Assembly (NCBI RefSeq): GCF_009192765.1
Contig: NZ_VOHQ01000002.1
Location: 715,653 to 779,652, forward strand
Source of the DNA: Agriterribacter humi
GTDB taxonomy: Bacteria > Bacteroidota > Bacteroidia > Chitinophagales > Chitinophagaceae
DNA length: 64,000 nt
Direction: 5' to 3'
Positions 14,940 through 24,801 of this stretch are shown here, in pieces. Made by a program: the position numbers and the translations under genes. The notes under the pieces were generated by a model. It had not been told where the DNA came from, ran no database searches, and worked only from the letters and a program-made list of their open reading frames with translations. Within the stretch, counting starts at the first letter, position 1. Every line of letters begins with the position of its first letter.

Positions 14940-17723
14940 TTAATTCTCAAACCGGTAAGTTCCTGCCGGCGCTTCAAATACAACATACCCGTCGCTGATC
15001 CCTGTTTTTTTTGCGTAAGATGAATTTACCTGAACCGTTTTTCCATCCTCATCAGGAAAATAAATGGTTGCCGAACAATTCGGGGGGATCGTAACCTCGT
15101 ATACCAGCTTATTGTTTTCGCGCTTCCAGTGGGCTTTGATATTCCCGGAAGGGGAATCAAACTCCGCTTTTGCCCATGTTAACTGCTCCCCGGTGAGCTG
15201 AGGAACACGCAGGCTGAATTTCCTGAAGCCCGGGAAAGCATCATCCTTCCTGATCCCGGCTACTCCGTCAATATACCATGCTCCGGGATAAAGATAAGAG
15301 CTATGCAGCAGGGAGTGGCCGGGAAGATCTTTTTCCCACATCTCCCACATGGTAGTAGCGCCATTTTCACGCATAAAGCCCCAACCGGGGTACGTTGTTT
15401 GGGAAGTCATGGAATAGAGGAGATCATCGCGTCCTTCTTCCCGAAGCACTTTAAACAACATAGTTCCCCCGGTTATTCCTGCGTCAATGTGCCCTTTCTG
15501 GTTGACCAGGATTTCTTTTTCTAATCGTTTCATGACCAAAGGACGCAATCCGGCAGGCATAATATCTCCATACAATGCGGCAGCAAGGCTTCTCATGCTA
15601 TTGTCAGCATAGTTGTGATCGTTAGCATGGTACCAGGTATGGTGGACAGCTTCGCTTGCCAGTTTTGCCTGTTTCTCCCATTGTGCAGCCTCTTCATTCC
15701 TGCCTATGACCCGGGCAAGCTTTGCGCCTGTTTTCAGGTTGTAAATCCAATAACAGTTATTGAAAAAAAGGTTTTCATCAGAATAATTGTTCATACCCTG
15801 TGTGGTAGCGTGCGGCCAAAGCCAGTCACCTAAAAAATCCCATCTTCCTCCGTAACGCTTTAGCATATTGTTTTTTACATGGGTATCTAAGAAACCCAGC
15901 CAGCCTTTGATCATATCAAAGTTTTCTTCTACGGCCCGTTTGTCGCCAAGGTATTCATAAAGGAACCAGGGCAGTGTAACCACAATTCCACCCCATGCCG
16001 GGCCGCCTCCGCCATGATAGGTGGGTGCGGTTTGGGGTAAGATCCCGCCGCCCAGGCGCCGTCCGCTTCCAGCCTGTTTATGTGCCCATGTTGTATCGTT
16101 CATGTTTCCAACCATTGGTTCTGTGCCCTGCACATCCCGCCAGTCCTGTAACCATTTGGTATAAAATGCACCCAGCCTGTAATTGAGCAATCCTGTTTCA
16201 GAAGTAGCATGTGCATCACCCCCGTAGCCAAATCGTTCACGTTGCGGACAATCCACTATATAACCGCCGAGAGATAAATTTTCGAATGTCCATTTTACCG
16301 TATTGTAAATCCAGTTTTGCAAAGGATCTGAGCATTCAAAAGAGGTTGTGGATTTGAAATCCGTGCGCACCATCCATCCTTTAATATCGGCTTTCTGCGG
16401 AGCCTGCTTTACACCCTGTATCGTCATCCATCTTCCGGAGTTATAGTTAAACCTGTTTTTAAAAGTGCCCTCACCGGTTGGTCCGATAATATACAGGTTA
16501 TGCAGTCCGTAGGTCATATCATCCTGTTGCCGTTCGGAAAAAAGCAGCCGGACAGTATCTCCCGGATTGCCTTTCACATGAACCTGTATCCATCCGGCAA
16601 AGTTTACACCCATATCTGCCCGGTACGTTCCGTTGCTACGGTGTTCAATAGAAACCGGCTGTATCTCATCAAACAATGCATTGGTTTCAACCTGCTGGGC
16701 CGAAAGTTCCAGCTTCGGAGCATATACATTCACATTTTTCCATGCCTCGTCATTATAGTCTGTCGTATTCCAGCCAGGGATATCTTTATTGGCGTCCCAG
16801 ATCTCACCTCCATATCCGCCCACACCAAAGCCCCAGTTCCCGATGAGCTGGCCTGGGCTTGAATGTGTTTTCCATGTTTCGTTGGTAATAATTCTGGCTA
16901 TTCGCTGATTATGCTTTCCAATAATATCAGTCTGGGCTATAACTATAGGGGTCCTGGGCTTATCGGGTGTAGCATAAGGTGCATATATAGACCAGGAAGT
17001 GCCCAGCCATAAGCCAATAACATTTTTTCCAGGTTGCAGGGCACCGGTTATATCATAAGCGATATACCGGGCGCGTTGGGTGTGGTCTGTTACGGCAGGC
17101 GCCAAAACATGGGCGTCTATTTTTTTACCGTTGATGTACACTTCATGGTATCCTACGGATGCCACATACAGCACGGCTCTTTCGGGCTTTGTTTTCAAAT
17201 CAAATGATTTCCTCATCCACGGATCGGGTATTTTATTGCTGCCCTTATATGGATCATACACTTCATTTGTGCCGATCCATTTTGCTGTCCATTCTTTTTG
17301 ATCAAACAAACCGGTGCTGAAATGCGCGGTTTCGCCCAATGACGATACCATTCCCTTTTCGTCTTTTACGCTTACTGTCCAGTAATAATCTTTATCAGAC
17401 AGAAGTGTTTTGCCTTTGTAAGGAATAAGTTGTGATTCGCCGGACAGTACCCAGCCGCTATTCCATATAACTGCTTTGTTTTTGTTAAGCTGATCTTTTG
17501 CGGACCTGACCAGTATACGATAAGCCGTTTGTTTTTGAGCAAAAGCCGAAGCGTCTGCCGGAGCGAGCTTCCAACTGAAACGGGGTTGTTTTATATCCAG
17601 TCCGCCGGGATGATCAAGATATTCACAGGTAAGCGCTACAGGATAAATGCTGGATTTGTTTTGTGCGGAAACAGCAGAAAAAGCGCTGAAAAGAAAAGAC
17701 AGGAGAATAAGTTTTATAGACAT
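14940..17723 (-). CDS. Alpha-L-rhamnosidase, GH78 family
   Basis: 927-residue secreted hydrolase that releases terminal alpha-L-rhamnose from glycosides or polysaccharides. The signal peptide ends SAVSAQ. Then: an N-terminal Ig-like domain (YPVALTCEYLDHPGG), the carbohydrate-binding region (KWIGTNEVYDPYK), a beta-sandwich, and the (alpha/alpha)6 barrel with DCPQRERFGYGGDAHA, the GH78 catalytic-site signature; the usual form has one more residue (R-D-E-R) here. A C-terminal beta domain closes the protein. The ATG at 17723 is chosen over a TTG two codons earlier. No SusCD pair is adjacent. Confidence 0.93.
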   Translation of the reverse strand: MSIKLILLSFLFSAFSAVSAQNKSSIYPVALTCEYLDHPGGLDIKQPRFSWKLAPADASAFAQKQTAYRILVRSAKDQLNKNKAVIWNSGWVLSGESQLIPYKGKTLLSDKDYYWTVSVKDEKGMVSSLGETAHFSTGLFDQKEWTAKWIGTNEVYDPYKGSNKIPDPWMRKSFDLKTKPERAVLYVASVGYHEVYINGKKIDAHVLAPAVTDHTQRARYIAYDITGALQPGKNVIGLWLGTSWSIYAPYATPDKPRTPIVIAQTDIIGKHNQRIARIITNETWKTHSSPGQLIGNWGFGVGGYGGEIWDANKDIPGWNTTDYNDEAWKNVNVYAPKLELSAQQVETNALFDEIQPVSIEHRSNGTYRADMGVNFAGWIQVHVKGNPGDTVRLLFSERQQDDMTYGLHNLYIIGPTGEGTFKNRFNYNSGRWMTIQGVKQAPQKADIKGWMVRTDFKSTTSFECSDPLQNWIYNTVKWTFENLSLGGYIVDCPQRERFGYGGDAHATSETGLLNYRLGAFYTKWLQDWRDVQGTEPMVGNMNDTTWAHKQAGSGRRLGGGILPQTAPTYHGGGGPAWGGIVVTLPWFLYEYLGDKRAVEENFDMIKGWLGFLDTHVKNNMLKRYGGRWDFLGDWLWPHATTQGMNNYSDENLFFNNCYWIYNLKTGAKLARVIGRNEEAAQWEKQAKLASEAVHHTWYHANDHNYADNSMRSLAAALYGDIMPAGLRPLVMKRLEKEILVNQKGHIDAGITGGTMLFKVLREEGRDDLLYSMTSQTTYPGWGFMRENGATTMWEMWEKDLPGHSLLHSSYLYPGAWYIDGVAGIRKDDAFPGFRKFSLRVPQLTGEQLTWAKAEFDSPSGNIKAHWKRENNKLVYEVTIPPNCSATIYFPDEDGKTVQVNSSYAKKTGISDGYVVFEAPAGTYRFEN

Positions 17724-17789
17724 ATCCAATACGATGGTTGAGGCTAAGGTAATACTTATACCGTTGTACTTTACCTACGATATCATTTG

Positions 17790-17903
17790 GGGTGCATTCC
17801 AAATTGTCGCACTGCTTTGCTTCATGCGGGCAGTGGGAACACCGCCCACTACGGACGCCCCGGTTGGTGTCTCCACCAACCGGTGACAGTTTGGAATACA
17901 CCC
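17790..17903. repeat. MITE-like element with 19-bp terminal inverted repeats
   Basis: The left end (17790-17808, GGGTGCATTCCAAATTGTC) and the right end (17885-17903) are inverted copies matching at 17 of 19 positions. Between them lie two more hairpins: GGGCAGTG-GGAA-CACCGCCC and GGTTGGTG-TCT-CCACCAACC. The 114-bp unit has no coding capacity. No clear target-site duplication is visible. It sits 66 bp upstream of the rhamnosidase start, inside the likely promoter region. Confidence 0.65.
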
Positions 17904-17989
17904 TGTAATTTTGTTGCCCTATGCATTTCCATCAAAAGGGCGCCTTCCGTGCAGGAACGGTCACCCTTTGCATAAGTATAGTGCGTCTT

Positions 17990-18562
17990 TTATTTCGCCG
18001 GCGGAAGCAATACCGCGTCTATAACATGTATAATGCCGTTCGACGCGGGAATGGAGGTTATGATATTTGCTCCGTTCACCATGGTTTTTCCGTCTTTCAC
18101 CGTAATGCTGATATTATTTCCGTTGGCTTGCCCAAAACTTTGCGCGTCGGTAAGCATTTCGGGTCTCAGCACGCCGATATATACATGATATTCCAGGATG
18201 TTGCGGAGATCATCTTTTTTTTCAGGTTTCAGTAAATCGGTTAAAGTGCCCGCAGGTAATTTGTCGAAAGCAGCATTGGTTGGGGCAAACACGGTAAAAG
18301 GTCCTGCATTGGAAAGCGCATCTACGTATTCCGCCGTTTGCAGCGCTTTTACAAGAGTGGTGTGATCGGCACTGCCTGCCGCTATTTTTACCACGTCTTT
18401 TTGGGATTCATCGTCCTGTACGCCGGACTGACCACTTAGCGGGGCGGCAGAACCTGTAGTTGCACTGGTAGCTTCAGTTGTACTGTTAGCCGTTTCGTTG
18501 CATGCCAGCCATAAAATTGCACCCAGAAGCAAGATTGACAGAGACAAGTAATTTCTTTTCAT
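17990..18562 (-). CDS. Fasciclin (FAS1) domain lipoprotein
   Basis: 190 residues from the ATG at 18562. The signal peptide carries the lipobox LWLAC, and a Ser/Thr/Ala-rich linker follows. One FAS1 domain fills the rest: the H1-type motif PFTVFAPTNAAFDKLPAGT, the YHVYIGVLRPEML segment, and the H2-type motif GIIHVIDAVLLPP at the C-terminus. FAS1 proteins are generally adhesion or surface proteins; this one is predicted to be anchored in the envelope. A longer frame upstream (to 18667) has no signal peptide and is rejected. Confidence 0.88.
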   Translation of the reverse strand: MKRNYLSLSILLLGAILWLACNETANSTTEATSATTGSAAPLSGQSGVQDDESQKDVVKIAAGSADHTTLVKALQTAEYVDALSNAGPFTVFAPTNAAFDKLPAGTLTDLLKPEKKDDLRNILEYHVYIGVLRPEMLTDAQSFGQANGNNISITVKDGKTMVNGANIITSIPASNGIIHVIDAVLLPPAK

Positions 18563-18757
18563 AATCGTTTTATTGTTGTGTAGGTGAGGGGGTTCGCATA
18601 TCTGATGCTTACTAAAACCTGTTGCAAAATAAAACAGGAAAACGGCGGCTGTTATGACGTTTGTCATACTTCTGCAAGATATCGGTCATTTGCAGCCGAT
18701 CAGTGGGATTAATGGATATGCTTTTGAATTTAATATACAAACACCTTATCTTTCGGT

Positions 18758-19933
18758 ATGCAACCAAACCGTTACCGAATTGCATCGGTAGACATCCTTC
18801 GCGGTATCATTATGATCATCATGGCATTGGATCATACGCGGGAATTTTTTCATATTACCGCTATAACTGCCGATCCGCTCGATCCCGCAACTACTACCAT
18901 TCCATTGTATTTTACCCGGTGGATCACCCATTATTGTGCGCCGGTATTTGTGCTGTTATCCGGCTTATCCGCTTACCTTTCCTCCCGTAATAAAACCCGC
19001 AGTGAGGCAAGTGTATTTCTGATCAAAAGAGGGATATGGCTCGTTTTTGTTGAAATTGTTGTTGTAACATTCGGAATTACATTCAACCCGTTTTACAACT
19101 TTATTATTTTACAGGTTATCTGGGCCATCGGTTGTAGTATGATATTACTCGGACTGCTGTCAGCCTTTTCTTATAAAGCCGTGCTGGTAGCAGGCGTTGC
19201 CATAGTGGGCGGGCATAATATACTGGATTATGCTACGCTTCCTGACGGAGGTGTTGCCGGTAATTTATGGACTATATTATTTACTTCCCCCGGAGCGGTT
19301 ATTCCGCTGAGCAGTACACATTTTATAGGCGCTTTCTATACTATCCTTCCCTGGACGGGTGTAATGTGCCTGGGCTTTAGTATGGGAAAATGGTTTCAAA
19401 AAGATTTTACTGCAGCAAGGAGAAAACGCCTGCTCATTATTACCGGTATATCATTGACCGGACTGTTTATTATACTGCGATTGGTAAATGGGTATGGCGA
19501 TCCCCGTTCATGGAGTGCTGCGGAAAATGGCTGGCTTTCTTTTTTGAATACTACCAAATATCCGCCTTCCTTACAGTTTATTGCCATGACGATCGGCCCT
19601 TCAATATTGCTATTGGCGCTATTGGAAAATGTAAAAAGGCAGTGGGTTCATTCACTTTCTGCTTATGGCAGGGTGCCTTTCTTTTATTATGTACTGCATT
19701 TTTATATGCTGCATATTTTATTGGTGATTGCTTTTTTTATTTCAGGACATACTACAGCAGAAATTATTGATGTGCAGGGATCTCCTTTTTGGTTCCGGCC
19801 TTCAAATTTCGGCTATGGTTTACCGGTAGTATACCTGGTGTGGATAGCTGTGGTGGTGGCTTTATACCTGCCCTGCCGGTGGTTTAGCAATTATAAAATG
19901 GCGCACAGGCAATGGTGGTTGAGTTATATATAA
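18758..19933 (+). CDS. DUF1624 / heparan-alpha-glucosaminide N-acetyltransferase-like membrane protein
   Basis: 391-residue polytopic membrane protein, about ten hydrophobic segments. It opens RIASVDILRGIIMIIMALDHTREFF, where the Asp and His are the conserved residues of the DUF1624/HGSNAT family. THYCAPVFVLLSGLSAYLSSR and SAYGRVPFFYYVLHFYMLH are further family signatures. Relatives transfer acetyl groups across the membrane to a sugar, but the substrate here is unknown. It stands alone between divergent fasciclin and convergent DeoR genes. Confidence 0.82.
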   Translation: MQPNRYRIASVDILRGIIMIIMALDHTREFFHITAITADPLDPATTTIPLYFTRWITHYCAPVFVLLSGLSAYLSSRNKTRSEASVFLIKRGIWLVFVEIVVVTFGITFNPFYNFIILQVIWAIGCSMILLGLLSAFSYKAVLVAGVAIVGGHNILDYATLPDGGVAGNLWTILFTSPGAVIPLSSTHFIGAFYTILPWTGVMCLGFSMGKWFQKDFTAARRKRLLIITGISLTGLFIILRLVNGYGDPRSWSAAENGWLSFLNTTKYPPSLQFIAMTIGPSILLLALLENVKRQWVHSLSAYGRVPFFYYVLHFYMLHILLVIAFFISGHTTAEIIDVQGSPFWFRPSNFGYGLPVVYLVWIAVVVALYLPCRWFSNYKMAHRQWWLSYI

Positions 19934-19990
19934 AGTAAATGAAGCGTGGCCGGCTATTGTTCGTTGCCCGGCGGAAGCAATAACAGAAGG

Positions 19991-20758
19991 TTATGCTGCA
20001 ATAATAACATGTACTCCTGCTTTTTCTATTTTGGAAACCATTTCAGGGCTTACTTCTTTATCTGTGATAATATAGTCCACCTGGTCGAGATTGCAGATCT
20101 TACCCAATCCCCTGCGGTTAAATTTAGTACTGTCGGCCAGCACTGCAACGGTGTGTGCAAGTCCTATCATTTTCTGGTTCAGGCTGGCTTCCGTTAAATT
20201 GGTAATGGAGAGTCCATGTTCAAGATGAATACCATCCACGCCAAGAAATAAAACGCCACAGGATAGTTCTTCCAGAATTTTTTCGGCGAATGAACCGGCA
20301 CTGGAAGAGGAGCTCTGGTGGATGATTCCGCCGAGCTGCAGTATTTCCACATTGGGGCGGTTGCACAATTCCAGCGATACTTTTAATGCGGGTGTAATAA
20401 CGGTAATTCTTTTTTCGGGATGCAGGCAACGGGCCACTTCAAATACAGTAGTGCCGGAACCAATGATGATGGAATCATTATGGCCAATCAACGACAAAGC
20501 AGTACGTGCGATTTTTTTCTTTTCTTCCGACCTGATAAATTCTTTTTCGTTAATGGGCCGTTCAATGGCATAAGGATTGTTCATTGATCCTCCTCCGCGG
20601 GTGCGGAATAAAAGGTTTTTTTCTTCCAGCAGCTTAAGGTCTTTTCGCACGGTAACGCCGCTCACCTTCATCTGGGCAATAAGCTGGGGGATACTCACTT
20701 TTCCTTTTTCCTGCAATTTTTTCAGGATGAACTGGTGCCTGTCGGTCATCGTCTTCAT
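19991..20758 (-). CDS. DeoR/GlpR family transcriptional regulator
   Basis: 255 residues. The N-terminal winged HTH (QFILKKLQEKGKVSIPQLIAQMKVSGVTVRKDLKLLE, with RTRGGG) is followed by the DeoR C-terminal sugar-phosphate sensor with IIIGSGTTVFEVAR, ITVITPALKVSLEL, LGVDGI and VLADSTKF. These regulators usually repress a neighbouring sugar operon and release DNA on binding a phosphorylated intermediate. It is divergent from the polyol-type operon at 21.0-27.8 kb, which is its likely target. Confidence 0.92.
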   Translation of the reverse strand: MKTMTDRHQFILKKLQEKGKVSIPQLIAQMKVSGVTVRKDLKLLEEKNLLFRTRGGGSMNNPYAIERPINEKEFIRSEEKKKIARTALSLIGHNDSIIIGSGTTVFEVARCLHPEKRITVITPALKVSLELCNRPNVEILQLGGIIHQSSSSSAGSFAEKILEELSCGVLFLGVDGIHLEHGLSITNLTEASLNQKMIGLAHTVAVLADSTKFNRRGLGKICNLDQVDYIITDKEVSPEMVSKIEKAGVHVIIAA

Positions 20759-20831
20759 GTAAACAATTTTTTAAAAATATGTAGTGTCCTTTCTGTCAGC
20801 CAAAATTCATGATAATTTTTTGTAATTTCAA

Positions 20832-20964
20832 AAACTTTCAAATGGTTTCATGTTGTTCTCACGGCATAAGAATAACATCCACGTAAGATAGGTTGTTTTA
20901 GAATTGTAAACTTTCAAATACTTTTATTTTGTTTTAAATTGTTTAATTTACTTACTTATATTTG
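20832..20964. promoter_or_regulatory. DeoR/MFS divergent control region: 12-bp direct repeat and -7 box
   Basis: AAACTTTCAAAT occurs at 20832-20843 and again at 20908-20919, a candidate DeoR operator pair. A Bacteroidota -7 box TATATTTG (TAnnTTTG) lies at 20957-20964, 42 bp before the permease start. No well-placed -33 TTTG is seen. Confidence 0.45.
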
Positions 20965-21005
20965 GATTGGATAAGATAACGATTGTTTTACATTAACCTG
21001 TTTTT

Positions 21006-22295
21006 ATGCAGCCAAATGACCATTCGCTTTTTGCCAAAGCCGGTATACCCCGCCAGTTAACATGGGGTTACCTCGGTATCCTGATATTTATGATGGGTGA
21101 TGGAATGGAACAGGGCTGGCTGAGTCCATACCTTATTGAACAGGGAATGAATATTACCCAAACCGCTTCTTTATTTACCGCCTACGGTGTTACGATTGCG
21201 ATTTCTTCCTGGTTTTCGGGAGTGCTGGCAGAAAGTTATGGGCCTAAAAAAACGATGGCAATGGGTTTGCTGCTGTACCTTGCCGGAACCATTGGTTTCG
21301 TAGGATATGGAATGGCAAATCTCGATTTTCCCGTGATGCTGCTTACCTACGCTCTCCGCGGATTTGGTTATCCTTTATTCGCCTATTCTTTTTTAGTATG
21401 GATATCGTACGCTACACCCAAAGAAATGCTGGGACGTGCAGTGGGTTGGTTTTGGTTTGTATTTACCGGCGGGCTGAATGTGTTAGGCGCTTTTTATTCC
21501 AGTTGGGCCATTAAAGAGCTGGGGCATATTAACGCATTATGGAGTTCCGTATTCTGGGTGCTTATCGGCGCTTTATTTGCCCTGGTGTTCAATAAAACAA
21601 AATTTGAATCCGGATACACTACTCCCGAAAGTAAGATGAAGGAATTGCTGAAGGGCTTTACCATTATGAAAGAAGAGCCAAAAGTGTTGCTTGGCGGCAT
21701 CGTTCGTATTATCAATACAACCGCTCAATTTGCATTCCCGGTTTTTTTGCCCACTTATATGGCATTGCATGGCTTTTCCACTACGGAATGGTTATATATA
21801 TGGGGAACGATCTTTACCAGTAATATTATTTTCAACCTCATTTTTGGTTTTGTGGGCGACAGGCTGGGCTGGCGCAAAACAATCATGTGGTTTGGCGGTG
21901 TAGGCTGTGCGCTAACAACCTTGTTCTTGTATTATATACCGCAGTTTTCGGCAGGCAATTACTGGCTGATCATGTTTGCCGGGATTTTATGGGGCGCCTG
22001 CCTGGCAGGGTATGTTCCCTTATCGGCTCTTGTACCTTCCTTGGTGAATAAAGACAAAGGCGCGGCAATGGCTGTGCTGAACCTCGGGGCAGGACTTGCA
22101 GTTTTTGTTGGTCCCGCTATTGTGGGCTTATTCATAGGCATAGCCGGTAATGAGGGCGTAATCTGGATTCTGGCAAGCCTTTACCTGCTCAGTGCTGTAT
22201 TAACCAAATTCATAACGCTTCCGGATAACCGTAAATCTGCCCGGCACGCTGCCTATGAAGGTTTGCCTGTTGTATCAGAAAAGCCTGTTCTCTGA
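21006..22295 (+). CDS. MFS transporter, polyol permease type
   Basis: 429-residue inner-membrane permease with 12 predicted helices. LRGFGYPLFAYSFLVWI and GMEQGWLSPYLIEQGMNI resemble the ribitol/arabinitol (RbtT/DalT) branch; AESYGPKKT and GDRLGWRKT are the MFS A-type loops. First gene of an operon with a hydroxyacid dehydrogenase, two FGGY kinases, a phosphatase and a phosphodiesterase. It would import the polyol or sugar that the kinases act on. Polyol as substrate is inferred from subfamily resemblance. Confidence 0.87.
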   Translation: MQPNDHSLFAKAGIPRQLTWGYLGILIFMMGDGMEQGWLSPYLIEQGMNITQTASLFTAYGVTIAISSWFSGVLAESYGPKKTMAMGLLLYLAGTIGFVGYGMANLDFPVMLLTYALRGFGYPLFAYSFLVWISYATPKEMLGRAVGWFWFVFTGGLNVLGAFYSSWAIKELGHINALWSSVFWVLIGALFALVFNKTKFESGYTTPESKMKELLKGFTIMKEEPKVLLGGIVRIINTTAQFAFPVFLPTYMALHGFSTTEWLYIWGTIFTSNIIFNLIFGFVGDRLGWRKTIMWFGGVGCALTTLFLYYIPQFSAGNYWLIMFAGILWGACLAGYVPLSALVPSLVNKDKGAAMAVLNLGAGLAVFVGPAIVGLFIGIAGNEGVIWILASLYLLSAVLTKFITLPDNRKSARHAAYEGLPVVSEKPVL

Positions 22296-22320
22296 TTATT
22301 GAGCCAAATGTAATAACCAT

Positions 22321-23331
22321 ATGAAAATATTAGTAACTGCACCTTATCATGAGGAAGGATTATTTGAACTGAAAAAGAATTTCGGCGAAGTAATTTATAA
22401 GCCCTGGAAAGGGAATAACCGGGCTTATAATGAAACGGAATTGCTGGGTTTGCTGGATGAAACAAAAGCAGATGCGCTGATCACGGAACACGACCACGTA
22501 ACAGAGAAAGTTATTAACGCCAATGCACACCTGCAGTTTATTGGTGTTTGCCGTGGTACCCCTTCCAATGTAGCTGTGCATGTGGCTACGGGTTATGGTA
22601 TTCCTGTATTTTATACGCCTGCACGCAACGCCCAGGCAGTGGCGGAAATGTTTATCGCCAACACAATTACCTTTATGCGGCATACGCTTCCGGCTATGGA
22701 TTGGCTTCTGAAAAGAAAATGGGATGCGGGGGCGCATACTTCTTATCTTCAGTTTAAAGGAAATGAGCTGGCGGGTAAAACAGTGGGTATGGTGGGTTTC
22801 GGCGCTATTGGCCAACTGATAGCCCGGATGATTGAAAATTATCCCTGTTCCGTGCAATTCTATGATCCCTATGTAATGGAAGCTGCTTTTCCTTCCTTTA
22901 AAAAAACATCGCTTGAGGATGTTTTTGCTTCAAGTGATATTGTTTCTGTTCATTTGCCGGTAACCGAAGATACCAGGGGAATGATCAATAAAAACCTTTT
23001 CGGGCTGATGAAAAAAGACGCCATCTTCGTTAACACAGCCCGGGCAGCAGTAGTAAATCGTAACGACTTGTATGAAGTTTTGCAGCAAAAAAAAATCAAA
23101 GGCGCCATACTGGATGTGTTTGATCATGAACCTCCGGATGAATTGGATTATAAGATCATTGACATGCCCAATGTAATGGCTACGCCACATATTGCCGGCG
23201 CCAGCTTTGAAGTTGAGGATCATCATGTGCGCATTATGAATGAAGCCCTGATGGCGTGGTTTATACAGGGCAACAAATCAACCGGAAGGCTTTATAATAA
23301 ACAGGTATTATCAGCAAATATTCAACGATAA
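22321..23331 (+). CDS. D-isomer-specific 2-hydroxyacid dehydrogenase
   Basis: 336 residues of the NAD-dependent PGDH-like superfamily. NAD-binding GKTVGMVGFGAIGQLIARM lies near 153-171. The catalytic residues are in place: Arg in VNTARAAVVN, Glu in LDVFDHEPP, and His in ATPHIAGAS. It starts 25 bp after the permease and ends 10 bp before the first kinase. In this setting it could oxidise or reduce a polyol-derived hydroxyacid; the reaction is not determined. Confidence 0.9.
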   Translation: MKILVTAPYHEEGLFELKKNFGEVIYKPWKGNNRAYNETELLGLLDETKADALITEHDHVTEKVINANAHLQFIGVCRGTPSNVAVHVATGYGIPVFYTPARNAQAVAEMFIANTITFMRHTLPAMDWLLKRKWDAGAHTSYLQFKGNELAGKTVGMVGFGAIGQLIARMIENYPCSVQFYDPYVMEAAFPSFKKTSLEDVFASSDIVSVHLPVTEDTRGMINKNLFGLMKKDAIFVNTARAAVVNRNDLYEVLQQKKIKGAILDVFDHEPPDELDYKIIDMPNVMATPHIAGASFEVEDHHVRIMNEALMAWFIQGNKSTGRLYNKQVLSANIQR

Positions 23332-23341
23332 ATTTGTACAG

Positions 23342-24796
23342 ATGCAATCCAAAGATGCTTACCTGGTTATTGATATTGGAACAGGAAATGTGAGGGTAGT
23401 GGTTGTGCAACCGGATGGAGAAGTATTGGGAGCGGCCCGTGATGATATTCATTATTTCAGGGATACACTTTATCCTGATGCCATTTTTTTTGAACCCAAC
23501 CAGTTGTGGCAACAGTTGGTGTTACTGGGCAAAACGGCGCTGGAACAGGCTGGTGATATTGTAATAAAGGCAGCAACGGCAACCAGCCAGCGCGAAGGGA
23601 TTGTAATGGTAAGCAAGGAAGGGGAGTCGTTGATCGGGTTACCCAATATTGATCATCGTGGCAGGGAATGGGAAGCAATAATAAAAGATAAAAGCAGGGT
23701 ATATCAATTAACCGGTCGCTACCCCACTTCATTGTTTTCGGCATTAAAACTGGTAGCCATTAAGGAGCGGCGGAAAGATATATGGGATAAGTGCTCCTTT
23801 TTTCTGAGTATCAGCGATTGGGTGGAATACAAGCTGAGCGGCGTTGCCACCTGTGAACATTCACATGCGTCTGAAACATTACTTTACGATATAGCCGGGC
23901 AACAATGGAATGATGAACTGTCGGGCATTTTTTCGATTCAGAAAAAATATTTACCGCCATTGCAATCTTCTGCTACAGTAATTGGTCAGGTATTGCAGCA
24001 CAGGGCAGATGAGTTTTGTATTTCCGGCACTGCTTTAATCGTAAAGGGTGGGGGAGATACCCAGCTTGCTATCAAAAGCACACAACCTTCTGTAGAAGAT
24101 ATTGTGATTGTTTCGGGCACTACCACTCCGGTTGTAAAGTTGACAGACAGGTATATAACGGATACGGAGGAACGAACCTGGACAAGCCGCGACATAGAGA
24201 AAGGAAGATTTGTGCTTGAGGCGAATGCGGGAGTTACCGGGCTCAATTACCAGCGGTTAAAGGAAGTTTTTTATCCCAATGAAGGATATGATGTAATTGA
24301 AAAAGAATTAAACGCCAGTGTTCAAAATCATTGCACAGCATCTTTGGGTTCACTGATCGCTACTGAAAAATCGCCGGTTACAACTGGCGGATTTATTTTC
24401 TCCGTACCGGTGTCGCATGAGCTCACACGCAGTAGTTTTGTTTGGGCTACCTTACTGGATATCGCATTTTCTATTGCAGAAAATCATAAGGTGCTGCGGG
24501 ATGTAGCAGGACATGCCCCGGATTATGTATGGGCATGTGGCGGTGGCTTACAAAGTAAAGCATTGCGCCAGCTAATAGCGGATATTACAGGAAAGAAAGT
24601 GCAGGTGAGGCATGGCTTTGAACAATCATCAGCAGTAGGCGGAGCGCTCATTTGCAACGAAGCTTTGCATACAGCAGATGTTTTATTGCATGCAGGTATT
24701 GAAATCATATCTCCCCGGCAGAACGAACAGGAAGCGTTTGCAGCTTTGTATAAAAAATGGAGTGATACCAGAAAATATTTCAGGCAAATTTGCTGA
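23342..24796 (+). CDS. FGGY-family carbohydrate kinase, LsrK-like
   Basis: 484-residue ATP-dependent kinase of the FGGY fold. Phosphate-1 motif VIDIGTGNVRVVVV at the N-terminus; ATSQREGIVMV and LPNIDHRGREWE resemble the LsrK (autoinducer-2 kinase) branch; adenosine-site WACGGGLQSKALRQLIADITG and SAVGGALI near the C-terminus. No other lsr genes are nearby, so AI-2 is not a supported substrate. It is followed 5 bp later by a second FGGY kinase with low similarity, which suggests two substrates or a heteromer. Confidence 0.88.
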   Translation: MQSKDAYLVIDIGTGNVRVVVVQPDGEVLGAARDDIHYFRDTLYPDAIFFEPNQLWQQLVLLGKTALEQAGDIVIKAATATSQREGIVMVSKEGESLIGLPNIDHRGREWEAIIKDKSRVYQLTGRYPTSLFSALKLVAIKERRKDIWDKCSFFLSISDWVEYKLSGVATCEHSHASETLLYDIAGQQWNDELSGIFSIQKKYLPPLQSSATVIGQVLQHRADEFCISGTALIVKGGGDTQLAIKSTQPSVEDIVIVSGTTTPVVKLTDRYITDTEERTWTSRDIEKGRFVLEANAGVTGLNYQRLKEVFYPNEGYDVIEKELNASVQNHCTASLGSLIATEKSPVTTGGFIFSVPVSHELTRSSFVWATLLDIAFSIAENHKVLRDVAGHAPDYVWACGGGLQSKALRQLIADITGKKVQVRHGFEQSSAVGGALICNEALHTADVLLHAGIEIISPRQNEQEAFAALYKKWSDTRKYFRQIC

Positions 24797-24801
24797 GCAA
24801 A

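Noticed and set aside
17790..17903. Rho-independent terminator of the fasciclin gene
   Set aside because: The gene reads away from it, and there is no U-tract; the terminal inverted repeats fit a mobile unit better.
23342..24796. Autoinducer-2 (lsr) locus
   Set aside because: The kinase resembles LsrK, but no lsrR, lsrB, lsrF or lsrG genes are near, and the permease is MFS.
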